A stretch of DNA of 64,000 nt from Chloroflexota bacterium (lineage in GTDB: Bacteria; Chloroflexota; Anaerolineae; J036; Brachytrichaceae). Both the position numbers and the translations under genes were made by a program. Position 1 is the first letter of the stretch. Each line of letters begins with the position of its first letter. The DNA lies in the NCBI GenBank assembly GCA_025354985.1, contig JANXLU010000042.1:124001-188000 (forward strand). The letters run 5' to 3'. This document shows, piece by piece, positions 51,564 through 60,924 of this stretch. The notes under the pieces were generated by a model. The model ran no database searches. It saw nothing but the letters and a program-made list of their open reading frames with translations, and was not told where the DNA came from.

Positions 51564-52493
51564 TCACCGGTGATTTGCGACCACCTCCGACTGCACGCTG
51601 AAGGGATGGCAACCAGAACACTCGGCATCGCCGTTTTCCAGTTGCAAAGTGGCGTGCTCAATTCCAAAGTCATCGTGCAACGTACTGCAAACGTGAGATA
51701 GAAAGGCATCGTCGATGCGTGCTTCGGATTTGACAAGATGGACCGTCAACGCGGTTTCGGTTGTGCTCATCCCCCAAATATGCAGATCGTGCACGTTGTT
51801 CACTCCTGGCAGCGTGGCCAAATAGGATTCCACCTTATGTGCATCAACGCCGTCGGGCACACCATCGAGGGCAAGATTGGTCGCCTCGCGCAGCAGTCCC
51901 CAGGTGCCCACTGTGATGACGGCAACCAGCACAAGGCTCATGGCTGGATCCAACCACGACCAGCCGGTAAACCTAATCACGGTTGCAGCGATGACAACAC
52001 CAAGTGAAAGCACGGCATCACTGGCCATGTGCATAAAGGCGCCACGAATATTGAGATCCTCTTTCTGGCCGGACATAAACAGCCACGCAGTAAGACCATT
52101 TACCAGGATTCCGATTGCGGCCACCACCATAACGGTGAGGTCAGCTATTGGCGTTGGATTGGCAATCCGCTGAACAGCCTCCCACGCGATTCCGCCAACC
52201 GCGATCAACAACACCACTGCATTGACCAGTGCCGCCAAAATTGAGGTGCGGCGAAATCCATAGGTGCGGCGCATGGTTGGGTTTCGCCGCGCCAATACAC
52301 CGGCGCCCCAAGCAAGCAGCAAACCCAGAACGTCGCCCAGATTGTGCCAGGCATCGGCCACCAGAGCCAGAGAATGGGCAAGGTTCCCAAAAATCACGCC
52401 TACGACAACATAAGATATGTTAAGGGTGACCCCAATGGCAAAGGCCTTGCCGAAGTTGGTCGGGGCATGTTCATGGGTGTGACTGTGAGCCAT
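51564..52493 (-). CDS. Cation diffusion facilitator transporter (CzcD/ZitB-like)
   Basis: Proton/metal antiporter of 309 residues exporting Zn2+ or a similar divalent cation. The N-terminus is His-rich (MAHSHTHEHAP). Six spans follow. The transport site is formed by Asp47, His50 and Asp54 (ADAWHNLGD) and by FMHMASDAVLSLGV in span 5. The cytoplasmic C-terminal domain has the typical VHDLHIWGMS. It reads as a single gene with a TAAACT box 17 bases before its ATG. Confidence 0.93.
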   Translation of the reverse strand: MAHSHTHEHAPTNFGKAFAIGVTLNISYVVVGVIFGNLAHSLALVADAWHNLGDVLGLLLAWGAGVLARRNPTMRRTYGFRRTSILAALVNAVVLLIAVGGIAWEAVQRIANPTPIADLTVMVVAAIGILVNGLTAWLFMSGQKEDLNIRGAFMHMASDAVLSLGVVIAATVIRFTGWSWLDPAMSLVLVAVITVGTWGLLREATNLALDGVPDGVDAHKVESYLATLPGVNNVHDLHIWGMSTTETALTVHLVKSEARIDDAFLSHVCSTLHDDFGIEHATLQLENGDAECSGCHPFSVQSEVVANHR

Positions 52494-52583
52494 AACTGGT
52501 GGTAGGGGTCAGTTTATCAGGGCACTGGGAATTCCAACGGCATGCGACCCGGTACGCGCGTGCGCCACGCGATCTACCGGGCG

Positions 52584-55500
52584 CTATGCCACCGCCAGCT
52601 TTTTACGTCCTTTCTTTGCAACCAGTTCACCGTGGACGGCAGTGAGTACCGGCTGCAGAAAATGACCGGTGTATGAAGCCGGCACCTTGACGATATCTTC
52701 GGGCATGCCCTGGGCGACGATGGTACCGCCGCCATCTCCGCCTTCGGGACCCAAGTCGATGATCCAATCGGCCACCTTGATGATATCCAAATGGTGCTCG
52801 ATAACCACCACGCTGTTGCCATCATCAACCAATTTTCCGATCACCTCGATCAGGCGGTGAACGTCAGCCTGGTGCAGTCCCACCGAGGGCTCGTCCAACA
52901 CATAAATTGTGCGGCCGGTCGCACGTTTGCTCAACTCACGTGACAGCTTGACCCGCTGAGCCTCTCCACCGCTTAGGGTGGTGGCGGGTTGACCCAGCTT
53001 GACATAACCGAGCCCCACCTCAATCAATGTATCCAATTTACGTGCCAATGGCGGGATGTCCTTGAAGAACTCATGCGCCTCGCTGATGGTCATATCGAGC
53101 ACTTCCGCAATGCTCTTATGGCGAAATTTGACTTGGAGCGTTTCACGGTTAAAGCGCGAGCCTTTGCAAACGTCACACTGCACGTAGATGTCCGGCATAA
53201 ACTGCATTTGAATCTGCATCACACCTTGTCCCTCGCAGGTTTCGCAGCGCCCACCCTTTACATTGAATGAAAAACGTCCACTCTTATAGCCGCGAAGCTT
53301 GGATTCATTGAGCTCGGAAAATAGCTCGCGAAGCGGTGACCACAGACCGGTGTATGTGGCGGGGTTGCTGCGTGGCGTTCGGCCAATGGGCTGTTGATCA
53401 ATATTGATGATCTTGTCAAGCGCATCGATACCGGTTATGTCCTTTACATTGCCCGGGCGTTCCATGCTGCCATTCAGCTTGTTCGACAACGCCTTATACA
53501 AACACTCGACCACCAGGGAACTCTTGCCGCTGCCACTAACGCCCGTCACTACCACCAGTTTGCCCAGCGGGATATCGACGCTAACGTTTTTGAGATTATT
53601 CTCGGAGGCGTTGCGTATTGTTATTTTTTTGCCATTGCCCGCCCGTCGCGTCGCTGGAACCGGGATAAACTTGCGCCCGCTCAAATACTGACCCGTAATG
53701 GAGAGCTTATGCTTCATTAGATCAGGCACCGTGCCCGTGGCAATCACGTTGCCACCATGCTCGCCGGCCCCCAGACCCATGTCGATAATCCAATCGGATG
53801 CCTTCATGGTGTCGTCGTCGTGCTCAACAACCAGAACCGTGTTGCCCAGGTCGCGCATGTGTTTGAGCGTTGTAATCAGCCGCTGCTGATCGCGCTGATG
53901 CAACCCAATCGATGGCTCATCCAGCACATACAGCACCCCCATCAGCTGAGAGCCAACCTGAGTGGCCAGCCGTATGCGCTGGCTTTCACCGCCACTGAGC
54001 GTCATGGCCGCGCGCGAAAGGTTTAGGTAGTCCAATCCCACGTCGTTTAAGAAGCCCAGCCGTGCGCGAATTTCCTTGACGATTTGCCGTGCGATCTTTT
54101 GGTCCCGTGCACTCAGCTCCAGCTTGTGTGAAGGAGCCACATCCCGACCACGAGCCGGCGCGCCGTTCTTACGCTCGCCACGACCCTGCTCATCTTCCGC
54201 GATGCCAAGCGAATTCACCCAACCCAACGCCTGCAGTATGGACATACGACACACGTCATCAACATTTGTGTCGCCGATCCGGACAGCCAATACCCAGGGT
54301 TTCAAACGCTTGCCACCGCACGTCGGGCACGTGCGGTGGGTCATATATTCTTCCAGCTTCTCCTTTACAAAGTCGCTGTTGCTCTCTCGGTGACGGCGCA
54401 TTAGATTGTTCACGACACCGTCCCACGTGATGTCATATTGCCGGCTCTCGCCCATGCGGTTGGTGTAATGCATCCGAATGCGCTCTTCACCGCTGCCGTA
54501 CATGAGTTTTTTGCGCGCATCATCCGGTAGCTTGCTCCAGGCCACGTTCATGGCGACCTTGTGATGCTTGCACACGTTTGACAGCAACTGCGCGTAATAG
54601 CCTTCGTCATCGGAGCTGGTCATTGGCGCAATCGCGCCGTCATCGATCGTCAGCTCCGGGTTTGGCACGATCAAGGCCGGGTCAAACTCCATTTTGCTGC
54701 CCAGACCCTGGCACTCCGGGCAGGCGCCGTCTGGTGCGTTAAACGAAAAATGCCGGGGTTCAAGTTCGGGGTAGCTGATACCTGTTGCCGGGTCAACCCG
54801 CTTCTCACTAAACAGCAGATCGGCATTGCTTGACCGGGTGGCCATGCGGGTGGCGGGCGCCTTACCCTCGGATGGTCGCGCTGCGTCGGGCGCCGCGCCG
54901 GCGTCGGTCATGGCAATGACAAAGCCATCACCAAGTTTGAGCGCGGTTTCAATCGAGTCATTAAGACGCGTCATGAACTGGGTGTGTTCCTCGGTGCCGG
55001 CAGCAACAAGGACCAGGCGATCAATCACAATTTCGATGTTGTGAATCTTGTAGCGATCCAGTTCAAATTCATCGCCGATATCCTTGATCTCACCATCCAC
55101 TCGGACGCGTACAAAACCCTGCTTCTTGACATCATCAAACACGTTTTGATGGTGTCCTTTTTTCTCTCGAATGATTGGGGCCAGAATTTGAACGCGCGTT
55201 CCGGGTGGCAGGGCACTGATGTGGTCCACAATTTGTTCGGCGCTCTGCTGCTGCAACAACTGACCGGTGACCGGGCTGTATTGCACGCCAATGCGCGCAA
55301 ACATCAATCGCAAGTAGTCATATATCTCGGTAACTGTGCCAACCGTACTTCGGGGGTTATGGCTGGCCCCCTTCTGATCGATGCTGACGGCCGGGCTCAG
55401 TCCGTCGATGCTGTCAACATCCGGTTTGTCCATCTGTCCAAGAAACTGCCGGGCATATGCGCTGAGACTTTCTACATAGCGTCGTTGGCCCTCTGCGAAG

Positions 55501-55640
55501 ATGGTGTCAAACGCGAGTGAACTCTTGCCGGATCCGCTCAGCCCGGTGATGACCACCAGCTTGTCGCGCGGTATATCCACCGATACGTTCTTAAGGTTGT
55601 GAACACGTGCACCGCGCACGGAAATTTTGTCTTGAGACAT
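52584..55640 (-). CDS. uvrA: Excinuclease ABC subunit A
   Basis: DNA-damage recognition ATPase of nucleotide excision repair, 1018 residues against about 940 in most bacteria. Both ATPase modules are complete: Walker [13 protein letters not shown] (33-44) and [10 protein letters not shown], and two LSGGE signatures. The second zinc module is intact (CETCEGQG and CDVCKGSRF). The first module has lost its first Cys pair: where others read ACPxCG it has RVDPATG (281-287), while CPEC (307-310) remains. The CP-x-H stretch near residue 120 is also gone (YSPVTG). Two insertions (about 245-275 and after 480) explain the extra length. The start follows a TAAACT box by 13 bases. Confidence 0.95.
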   Translation of the reverse strand: MSQDKISVRGARVHNLKNVSVDIPRDKLVVITGLSGSGKSSLAFDTIFAEGQRRYVESLSAYARQFLGQMDKPDVDSIDGLSPAVSIDQKGASHNPRSTVGTVTEIYDYLRLMFARIGVQYSPVTGQLLQQQSAEQIVDHISALPPGTRVQILAPIIREKKGHHQNVFDDVKKQGFVRVRVDGEIKDIGDEFELDRYKIHNIEIVIDRLVLVAAGTEEHTQFMTRLNDSIETALKLGDGFVIAMTDAGAAPDAARPSEGKAPATRMATRSSNADLLFSEKRVDPATGISYPELEPRHFSFNAPDGACPECQGLGSKMEFDPALIVPNPELTIDDGAIAPMTSSDDEGYYAQLLSNVCKHHKVAMNVAWSKLPDDARKKLMYGSGEERIRMHYTNRMGESRQYDITWDGVVNNLMRRHRESNSDFVKEKLEEYMTHRTCPTCGGKRLKPWVLAVRIGDTNVDDVCRMSILQALGWVNSLGIAEDEQGRGERKNGAPARGRDVAPSHKLELSARDQKIARQIVKEIRARLGFLNDVGLDYLNLSRAAMTLSGGESQRIRLATQVGSQLMGVLYVLDEPSIGLHQRDQQRLITTLKHMRDLGNTVLVVEHDDDTMKASDWIIDMGLGAGEHGGNVIATGTVPDLMKHKLSITGQYLSGRKFIPVPATRRAGNGKKITIRNASENNLKNVSVDIPLGKLVVVTGVSGSGKSSLVVECLYKALSNKLNGSMERPGNVKDITGIDALDKIINIDQQPIGRTPRSNPATYTGLWSPLRELFSELNESKLRGYKSGRFSFNVKGGRCETCEGQGVMQIQMQFMPDIYVQCDVCKGSRFNRETLQVKFRHKSIAEVLDMTISEAHEFFKDIPPLARKLDTLIEVGLGYVKLGQPATTLSGGEAQRVKLSRELSKRATGRTIYVLDEPSVGLHQADVHRLIEVIGKLVDDGNSVVVIEHHLDIIKVADWIIDLGPEGGDGGGTIVAQGMPEDIVKVPASYTGHFLQPVLTAVHGELVAKKGRKKLAVA

Positions 55641-55678
55641 GGGAATTTGGCCGAGTTTAGCACAAATGTTCTAGCGAC

Positions 55679-55709
55679 TTGTACTCCACTACATTCGGCT
55701 CTCTACAAT
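55679..55709 (+). promoter_or_regulatory. Promoter with leaderless start for ornithine-cyclodeaminase-family gene
   Basis: TACAAT (55704-55709) ends seven bases before the ATG at 55717. A possible -35 TTGTAC lies at 55679-55684 with a 19-base spacer. It shares the 76-base gap with the divergent uvrA promoter. Confidence 0.6.
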
Positions 55710-55716
55710 AGCGACC

Positions 55717-56670
55717 ATGCAACTTCCCTACTACACTGCAGACGATATTCGTGCAGCCCTGCCCATGACGCGCGCCATCGAAGTCATGCGCCAGGCGTTT
55801 GTTGCGCTGCACGCCGGTCAGGTCACCATGCCGGTGCGGCTTGGAATGCCCACACCGGACGGGCTTAGTTTGTTTATGCCGGCGCATATCGCGGCAGGCC
55901 CGGAACTGCGTGCGTCGCTGGGTCAAAAAGTGGTTCACATATTCACCGGTAATTCGGCGCGCGGCTTGCCAACGATTCACGCCTTGGTAACCCTGTTTAA
56001 GGCCGAAACCGGCGAGCCACGCGCACTCCTGGAAGGCACTTTTTTGACTGCTTTGCGAACTGGCGCGGTCACTGGGCTTGCCACCCAACTGTTGGCCAAT
56101 CCAAACGCACATAACCTTGCAATTTTTGGAGCGGGTGGTCAAGCCGCCCTTCAAATTGAGGCCGTATGTGCCGTGCGTGAGATACGCGAAGTGCGCATTG
56201 TCAGTCGTGGGCCGGGCGCGGCAACGCTCGCCAAACAGTTGCAGTCACGAGACCAGACCAGAGCCTACGTGTCCGCGACCGGTCTCGCCGAACAGACCGC
56301 GCAGTGGGCCGATGTCATCGTCACCAGCACCACCAGCAGTGAGCCCGTTCTATTTGGTAATTGGTTAAAACCCGGCACGCATATAAACGCGATTGGTGCG
56401 TATACACCAAGGATGCGGGAAGTTGACACCAACCTGCTCAACCGCGCACAGGTGTTTGTGGACAATCGAGATGCGGCACTTCATGAAGCCGGTGACTTAT
56501 TGATACCCATCGCGGCTGGTGAATGGCACGCCAAGCAGATCATAGCGGACTTGGGCGAGTTGGCATCGGGTGCCAGGAGTGTGGCCTATGATCCGACGTG
56601 CATAACGTTCTTTAAGTCGAATGGCTTGGCCGTGGAAGACATTGCAGCCGCCAGCGCAGTCGTTGGATAG
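55717..56670 (+). CDS. Ornithine cyclodeaminase/mu-crystallin family protein
   Basis: NAD(P)-dependent enzyme of 317 residues. The substrate-binding half has GQVTMPVRLGMP and the conserved Lys in SLGQKVVHIF. The Rossmann part starts with LAIFGAGGQAALQIEAV (about 128-144), and the GAYTPRMREVD segment near 227 is typical. Members include ornithine cyclodeaminase, alanine dehydrogenase and ketimine reductases; the specific reaction cannot be read here. It is a single gene with a leaderless promoter, and it abuts the stop of prmC on the other strand. Confidence 0.9.
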   Translation: MQLPYYTADDIRAALPMTRAIEVMRQAFVALHAGQVTMPVRLGMPTPDGLSLFMPAHIAAGPELRASLGQKVVHIFTGNSARGLPTIHALVTLFKAETGEPRALLEGTFLTALRTGAVTGLATQLLANPNAHNLAIFGAGGQAALQIEAVCAVREIREVRIVSRGPGAATLAKQLQSRDQTRAYVSATGLAEQTAQWADVIVTSTTSSEPVLFGNWLKPGTHINAIGAYTPRMREVDTNLLNRAQVFVDNRDAALHEAGDLLIPIAAGEWHAKQIIADLGELASGARSVAYDPTCITFFKSNGLAVEDIAAASAVVG

Positions 56671-57564
56671 CTAAAACTCGATTGCCAATACACGATCCAG
56701 ACCGGCCAGATCCTTGACGGTTCGGAGCACTGTATCGCTAAAAACGACACGAGCTGCCGCCAGGGCGGCGGACCCTTGTAAAGCGCCGTGTTCCAAATAC
56801 ACACCACGCAATCGGCCATTGCTACATCGCAGCTTTATTTGGCTCAGCAATGTTCGAATGAGTTCCAGTCCATCAGTTCCGCCACCGTCCAAGGCGACGT
56901 GAGGCTCATGGTTGACAATCTCAGTCTGCAACGCCGCTATCTCGGCGGGTGCGATATACGGTAAATTGGCGATCAGAATGGTTACTTGATCCAACACGAG
57001 CTGCTCAAGGTCTTCCAGAAGGTTTGACCGCACAAGAACAAGTCGATGCGCCACGCCTTGATTTGCTGCGTTCAGTTGGGCAACCTCCAGCGCATTCGCG
57101 CTGATGTCGGTTGCGAGCACGTTAACGTGAGGTAGCTCACGTGCAATGGCAATTATGGCCGCACCGGAGCCGGTGCCGATCTCGAGGATATGAATGGGTT
57201 GGCCCCCGGCCAAGCCCGCCAATCGAGCTGTCTTCTCGCAAACGAGCTCAACCAACAGCTCAGTCTCAGGGCGTGGAATAAGCACACGATCGTCTACAAA
57301 CAGATTCATGCCATAAAAAGCCCGCTGCCGGACGACGTAAGCCAGCGGCTCATGCGCCATAATTCGCGTGACATAGCCTTCCAGTTGCGCAATCTGCGAA
57401 GACATCAGTTCTTCTTCATCATGGGCCAGCACCCATTCCCGCGCCCTTCCCACGGTGTGCGCAACCAGGCTGCGGGCAAGCATATTGGGTTGATCAAGAC
57501 GAGCGGCATCAAATCGGCCAGCCACCTTGTGCAGACATTCACGGATGGTTGGCATGTCGGTCAC
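56671..57564 (-). CDS. prmC: Peptide chain release factor N5-glutamine methyltransferase
   Basis: SAM-dependent methyltransferase of 297 residues that modifies the GGQ glutamine of release factors. A helical N-terminal domain (about 1-85) precedes the Rossmann domain with ILEIGTGSGAAIIAIA (about 128-143). The catalytic NPPY motif reads NLPY (IANLPYIAP), a known substitution. The C-terminal EHGALQGSAA stretch fits the family. It starts with GTG 36 bases after prfA, and the prfA-prmC order is common. An ATG nine bases further in is an alternative start. Confidence 0.92.
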   Translation of the reverse strand: MTDMPTIRECLHKVAGRFDAARLDQPNMLARSLVAHTVGRAREWVLAHDEEELMSSQIAQLEGYVTRIMAHEPLAYVVRQRAFYGMNLFVDDRVLIPRPETELLVELVCEKTARLAGLAGGQPIHILEIGTGSGAAIIAIARELPHVNVLATDISANALEVAQLNAANQGVAHRLVLVRSNLLEDLEQLVLDQVTILIANLPYIAPAEIAALQTEIVNHEPHVALDGGGTDGLELIRTLLSQIKLRCSNGRLRGVYLEHGALQGSAALAAARVVFSDTVLRTVKDLAGLDRVLAIEF

Positions 57565-57599
57565 GCTCTGCGTACATCATTTACGATGAAGCGCCGGGA

Positions 57600-58667
57600 T
57601 CACGCCACGGCTTCGCCCAACTTGCGGGCCACGTCATCGGCGCCAAGCTCGGTGATAAATTCCTCGATGCCACCATCCATGACCGCAGTGATGCTAAATA
57701 TGCTCTTGCCGATACGGTGATCCGTCACGCGCCCCTGGGGAAAGTTATAGGTGCGAATCTTTTCATTTCGCTCGCCGCTACCCACCTGATCTTTGCGATT
57801 TTGCGAGAGCTCGGCGTCGCGCTTATTCTGCTCCATCTCATACAGCCGCGACCGAAGGATGCTCATGGCGCGCAACCGGTTTTGTCCCTGGCTGCGCTCA
57901 TCTTGCACAGCCACCACAATACCCGTGGGTTTGTGGGTAATTCGAACGGCGCTCTCGTTTTTCTGCACGTTTTGCCCACCGGCTCCGCGGGAACGGTGAG
58001 TGCCAATGTCAAGGTCGGTCAGTGGAATTTGAATATCCACTTCCTCGGCCTCGGGCAAAACTGCAACCGTCACGGTACTCGTGTGAATGCGCCCACTGGA
58101 TTCGGTCGCCGGCACCCGCTGCACGCGGTGCACCCCGCTTTCCCACTTGAGTTTGGAATAGGCGCCCTTGCCCTTGATTTCAAACACAACTTCCTTAAAC
58201 CCTCCAATTCCGCTTTCACTCTGATCAATCAATTCGTGCTTCCAGCGGCGATTCTCGGCATAGCGCGTATATAGGCGATAAAGCTCCGCGGCAAACAAAC
58301 CCGCCTCGTCACCACCTGCTCCGGCGCGAATTTCCACGATGACATTTTTGTCATCGCGTGGATCTTTGGGCACCAGCAACTGCTTGACCTGGCCGTCGAG
58401 TTCGATAATTGAGCTTTCCAACCCGGGTATTTCAGCTGTAGCCATTTCAGCCAGATCTGTGTCCGTGCCGGCTGCCATTTCCTTATTTTCAGCCAGATCT
58501 CGCATGGCCTTGTCGCGCTGATTGATGACTTCGACGATTTCCTTGAGTTCGTTGTGCTGCTTGGCAACCTCGGAATAGCGCGTGTAGTCATTGGCCAGAT
58601 CAGGATCGGCCATCTGACGGGTCAGGTCTTCGTAACGGTCTTTAATACTCGCGAGCTTCTCTTCCAT
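57600..58667 (-). CDS. prfA: Peptide chain release factor 1
   Basis: Release factor for UAA/UAG, 355 residues. The catalytic GGQ lies in RSRGAGGQNVQK. The stop-codon-reading motif reads RVPATESSGRIHTS, with PAT where E. coli RF1 has PVT. The ending has the usual VTDHRIG and the C-terminal helix. ATG 58667 is chosen; a TTG 12 bases upstream is possible. The substrate of the next gene's product (prmC) is this protein. Confidence 0.95.
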   Translation of the reverse strand: MEEKLASIKDRYEDLTRQMADPDLANDYTRYSEVAKQHNELKEIVEVINQRDKAMRDLAENKEMAAGTDTDLAEMATAEIPGLESSIIELDGQVKQLLVPKDPRDDKNVIVEIRAGAGGDEAGLFAAELYRLYTRYAENRRWKHELIDQSESGIGGFKEVVFEIKGKGAYSKLKWESGVHRVQRVPATESSGRIHTSTVTVAVLPEAEEVDIQIPLTDLDIGTHRSRGAGGQNVQKNESAVRITHKPTGIVVAVQDERSQGQNRLRAMSILRSRLYEMEQNKRDAELSQNRKDQVGSGERNEKIRTYNFPQGRVTDHRIGKSIFSITAVMDGGIEEFITELGADDVARKLGEAVA

Positions 58668-58856
58668 GGCGGCCAGCAATTGTACTTGTCATCGATTTGC
58701 CACATTCTTACGATCCGACCAAAGTCATGGTGGCCACGAAATGGGCGAATGTGACACATACGGCACCGCGCATGCTGCGGCGGTCACCCGCACGAACGAT
58801 GACCTTGCAGCGTTTCCAGTGCCGGGACAAACGGCATCGGCCTGGTGGTAAATTGC

Positions 58857-59996
58857 CTAAAACACCCGGAGTTCTTTAAAGCGCGATGTCAGCGGAATTC
58901 CGCCCTGTTCACCAACAACGATTATGTCTTCGACGCGGGCGCTAAATACATGAGGAAGCGTTATGCTGGGTTCAACCGTGAAACACATTCCCGGCTCCAT
59001 CACGGTTGTGTTGCCTTTGGTCAGAAAGGGCGGTTCGTGCACATCCATTCCAATTCCATGACCAAGACGATGACGAAAGCCCTCGCCATAACCGGCATCC
59101 GTTATTACTGCCCGTGCAATTGCGTCCGCCTGCTCACATGTGTTGCCCGACTTTAGGGCGGCGATGCCGGCCGCCTGAGAGGCATTAACCAGATCAAATA
59201 CGCGCCGATATTCCGTGGTCGGCGCTCCAAAAAATATCGCGCGGCCGTAGTCATAGCAATAGCCATCCAAGACCGAACCAAAGTCAAAGCAAATGGCAAC
59301 AGGAGGCAACAACGGCACCTGCATCATTTCTTCCGTATTGCCAAATGCAAACGGGAAATTTGGTCCCATGTTGTAAAAGGAGGTTTGGAACGATGGCGCA
59401 AAAGACCCCGCTTTCTTGAGCTGAAAATTCACCTCGGTAATCAGGTCGAGATTAGTCATGCCCGGTTTGATTTGAGCCAGCGTGGCCTCATATGCCACCT
59501 CTGTAATTGCGCCGGCTGCACGCAATATGGCAAGTTCCTCGGAATCCTTGATTAGGCGCAGCGGTCTCATAATCGCTGATGCGCTCAAAACGCGTGCACC
59601 GGGCAAGAGTGATTGAACATGCAACACGGTTTCGGCCCGCGCCCGATCCTCAATGGCAATCACGGCCGGCGTTTGAATGTGAAACGAACTCAAAACGTCA
59701 CGCACGAGCATTAATGGATCACCCGAATCCGGAAGCACACGCACGTCATGGGCGCCGTGAGATCCGTGAAATGCGGCTTGCATCCGCGGTAAGGTGAGAA
59801 CGGGCGAGCCCTCTGCAGGTATCCAACCGCCGGTCATCCAGTCACCCGGATACATGGTGTTGCCAAAGTTTTGCTCCTCCCTGCCGATACCGGTGATGTA
59901 GTGCAAGTTTGCCGAATAAGGCAGGAACATCATGTTGATGCCAAGATCGCGCATGCGAGACTGAACCTTTGAAAGTCGGGCCGAATAATCGATCAT
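58857..59996 (-). CDS. M24-family Xaa-Pro peptidase
   Basis: Metallopeptidase of 379 residues with a creatinase-like N-terminal domain (about 1-130) and an M24 domain. Metal ligands are two Asp in FDFGSVLDGYCYDYG, His in HRLGHGIGMD, Glu in CFTVEPSI and Glu in RVEDIIVVGE. A TATAGT box lies six bases before the ATG at 59996, which supports this start over the ATGs upstream. It precedes prfA by 189 bases; I find no gene in that gap. Confidence 0.92.
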   Translation of the reverse strand: MIDYSARLSKVQSRMRDLGINMMFLPYSANLHYITGIGREEQNFGNTMYPGDWMTGGWIPAEGSPVLTLPRMQAAFHGSHGAHDVRVLPDSGDPLMLVRDVLSSFHIQTPAVIAIEDRARAETVLHVQSLLPGARVLSASAIMRPLRLIKDSEELAILRAAGAITEVAYEATLAQIKPGMTNLDLITEVNFQLKKAGSFAPSFQTSFYNMGPNFPFAFGNTEEMMQVPLLPPVAICFDFGSVLDGYCYDYGRAIFFGAPTTEYRRVFDLVNASQAAGIAALKSGNTCEQADAIARAVITDAGYGEGFRHRLGHGIGMDVHEPPFLTKGNTTVMEPGMCFTVEPSITLPHVFSARVEDIIVVGEQGGIPLTSRFKELRVF

Positions 59997-60002
59997 GGGT
60001 AA

Positions 60003-60008
60003 ACTATA
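60003..60008 (-). promoter_or_regulatory. -10 box TATAGT, leaderless start for M24 peptidase
   Basis: TATAGT on the minus strand, then six bases (ttaccc), then ATG at 59996. It lies inside the longer open frame, so the upstream in-frame ATGs are not used by this transcript. Confidence 0.6.
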
Positions 60009-60047
60009 GCGTGTCATTTGCATCGGTACGCTGCAACTCTATTCAAA

Positions 60048-60881
60048 ATGTCCACGGATTTCAGTTTTGCCCACCTTTCCGATATTCACATGCGCCCGGA
60101 AGGCATGCTTTACAACACCATGGATGGCTATGAGCGTGCATCCCGTGTTGTGGACGCCGCCCTGACCGTGGAAACGCCCCTCGCGTTTATGTTGATCACC
60201 GGTGACAACATCGACGAGATCGAACCGGCCGCCAGTTACGCCCGACTTAAGCAACTGCTGGCACGGGTCAAGATACCCACCGCGTTTGCGTTGGGGAACC
60301 ATGACGTTCGGCGCGAGTTTCGGATCGCCTTTGAACACGAGCTCGGTTCGTTCCTTGCCATACCCGGCATTTCAGATTATCCGTGCCATGGCAAAACATT
60401 TGTCGGCACAAAGCGGATTCTTGTCCTTGACACGCTTGTGCCAAAATTTACCCACGGCTATTTGGATGATGGCCAATTGCAATGGCTCGCCACCGAGCTT
60501 GATCAGCACCATGATGGGCCGACAATACTCGCCTTGCATCATTGTCCGCTTCCCATACCAACCCGCCGGTTCGCCAAATATCAGCTTACAAACGCGGATG
60601 CCCTGGAGCGGGTGGTGCTAAATAGCCGGGTTAAGCCGATTGCCATGCTGTTTGGGCATATTCACTATTCCCATATCGGTCTATTTGGCGGAATCCCGTG
60701 CGTGAGTGCACCGGGGATCGCCATGGGAATCGCCCCGGATGCACTTCAGGGTTTGCGAATGACCGATGCGGCGGGGTTCAATCTTTGTCACGTTATCGAC
60801 GGGCGCTTTGTGGTGAACCCGGTTATTACTCAGGCGGAATCACGCACGGTTAAGTACGACATGGAAATGAGCTGGCAATAA
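60048..60881 (+). CDS. Metallophosphoesterase (CpdA-like)
   Basis: Calcineurin-like phosphoesterase of 277 residues. The five metal motifs are in order: Asp12 and His14 (LSDIH), GDN, GNHD, the paired His in LALHHCPLP and GHIHYSH. The size and pattern resemble the cyclic-nucleotide phosphodiesterases of the CpdA group, although the substrate is uncertain. ATG 60048 is chosen because the phosphoesterase core starts eight residues later. It diverges from the M24 gene across a 51-base gap. Confidence 0.9.
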   Translation: MSTDFSFAHLSDIHMRPEGMLYNTMDGYERASRVVDAALTVETPLAFMLITGDNIDEIEPAASYARLKQLLARVKIPTAFALGNHDVRREFRIAFEHELGSFLAIPGISDYPCHGKTFVGTKRILVLDTLVPKFTHGYLDDGQLQWLATELDQHHDGPTILALHHCPLPIPTRRFAKYQLTNADALERVVLNSRVKPIAMLFGHIHYSHIGLFGGIPCVSAPGIAMGIAPDALQGLRMTDAAGFNLCHVIDGRFVVNPVITQAESRTVKYDMEMSWQ

Positions 60882-60924
60882 TCTGCAAATGCCTGGGCGA
60901 AGTTCATCCAAGAGCAAAGTCATT

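Noticed and set aside
54313-54339. An 11-bp perfect stem with a 5-base loop inside uvrA.
   Set aside because: It arises from the codons of a Cys-x-x-Cys-Gly-Gly zinc motif next to Thr-His-Arg-Thr, so the repeat is explained by the protein.
58332-58366. A hairpin in prfA around ccacgatgaca and tgtcatcgcgtgg.
   Set aside because: It is imperfect, short and in coding sequence; it may be chance and has no supporting context.
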